Of a DNA stretch of 6,010 nt, positions 5,993-6,010 are shown piece after piece. The stretch is from Aquimarina sp. (lineage in GTDB: Bacteria > Bacteroidota > Bacteroidia > Flavobacteriales > Flavobacteriaceae): the NCBI GenBank assembly GCA_020628975.1, contig JAHDEF010000112.1, forward strand, positions 1-6,010. Reading direction: 5' to 3'. Made by a program: the position numbers and the translations under genes. Below the pieces are notes generated by a model. The model was not told where the DNA came from, did no database searches, and saw only the letters and a list, made by a program, of their open reading frames with translations. How positions within the stretch are numbered: the first letter of the stretch is position 1; the number at the start of each line of letters is the position of its first letter.

Positions 5993-6010
5993 CACATCTG
6001 ATGTTCTTGC

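Noticed and set aside
5994..6004. Short palindrome ACATCTGATGT just after the acyltransferase stop
   Set aside because: The centre is a single base, so it cannot form a useful hairpin as a terminator, no T run is visible, and the window ends before the context can be judged.
1..6010. Defence system, prophage, insertion sequence, CRISPR array or toxin-antitoxin pair
   Set aside because: All substantial open frames belong to metabolic, envelope or transport families, gaps are short, and I see no direct repeats, transposase motifs, integrase or spacer pattern.

Overview
The window looks like an ordinary chromosomal stretch from a member of the Bacteroidota, most likely Flavobacteriaceae. Several things point there: the AT-rich base composition, the near absence of Shine-Dalgarno sequences with A-rich start contexts, a TAnnTTTG-type promoter box, and a gene set whose sequences read like their flavobacterial versions (Maf, a lipoprotein with an EWCGHV motif, a DCC protein, a stand-alone FMN glutamate-synthase-like protein, a DUF7935-like membrane protein, a rhomboid protease and an LpxL-like acyltransferase). 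I see no mobile element, CRISPR array, tRNA, rRNA or sign of recent transfer.

Left part (1-3671, all + strand). The window opens inside the C-terminal third of a Maf nucleotide pyrophosphatase gene. After 34 bp come four tightly packed genes: a 291-aa lipoprotein, a DCC-family thiol-disulfide protein whose annotated GTG start overlaps the lipoprotein gene by 20 bp, a membrane-anchored FMN/[3Fe-4S] glutamate synthase-like protein 5 bp further on, and a single-pass coiled membrane protein 9 bp after that. The spacing implies one transcript. A cell-envelope lipoprotein, a CxxC redox protein, an iron-sulfur flavoprotein tethered to the membrane and a membrane coiled protein together suggest an uncharacterised membrane-associated redox module, but that is inference from proximity.

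Middle (3672-5005). A short convergent gap with a weak hairpin separates this cluster from a minus-strand pair: a rhomboid intramembrane serine protease followed 4 bp later by a LysE/RhtB-family exporter.

Right part (5006-6010). A 57-bp divergent gap carries a perfect 7-bp inverted repeat whose right half is a full match to the Bacteroidota -7 promoter box and whose left half is a near match on the other strand. The plus-strand box ends one base before the first in-frame ATG of the LpxL-like acyltransferase gene, so the second ATG (5078) is the better start. The acyltransferase ends 18 bp before the window edge.

Most of the region is housekeeping or conserved lineage-specific content. The points most worth a second look are the stand-alone glutamate-synthase-like protein and its neighbours, and the symmetrical divergent promoter that changes a start call.
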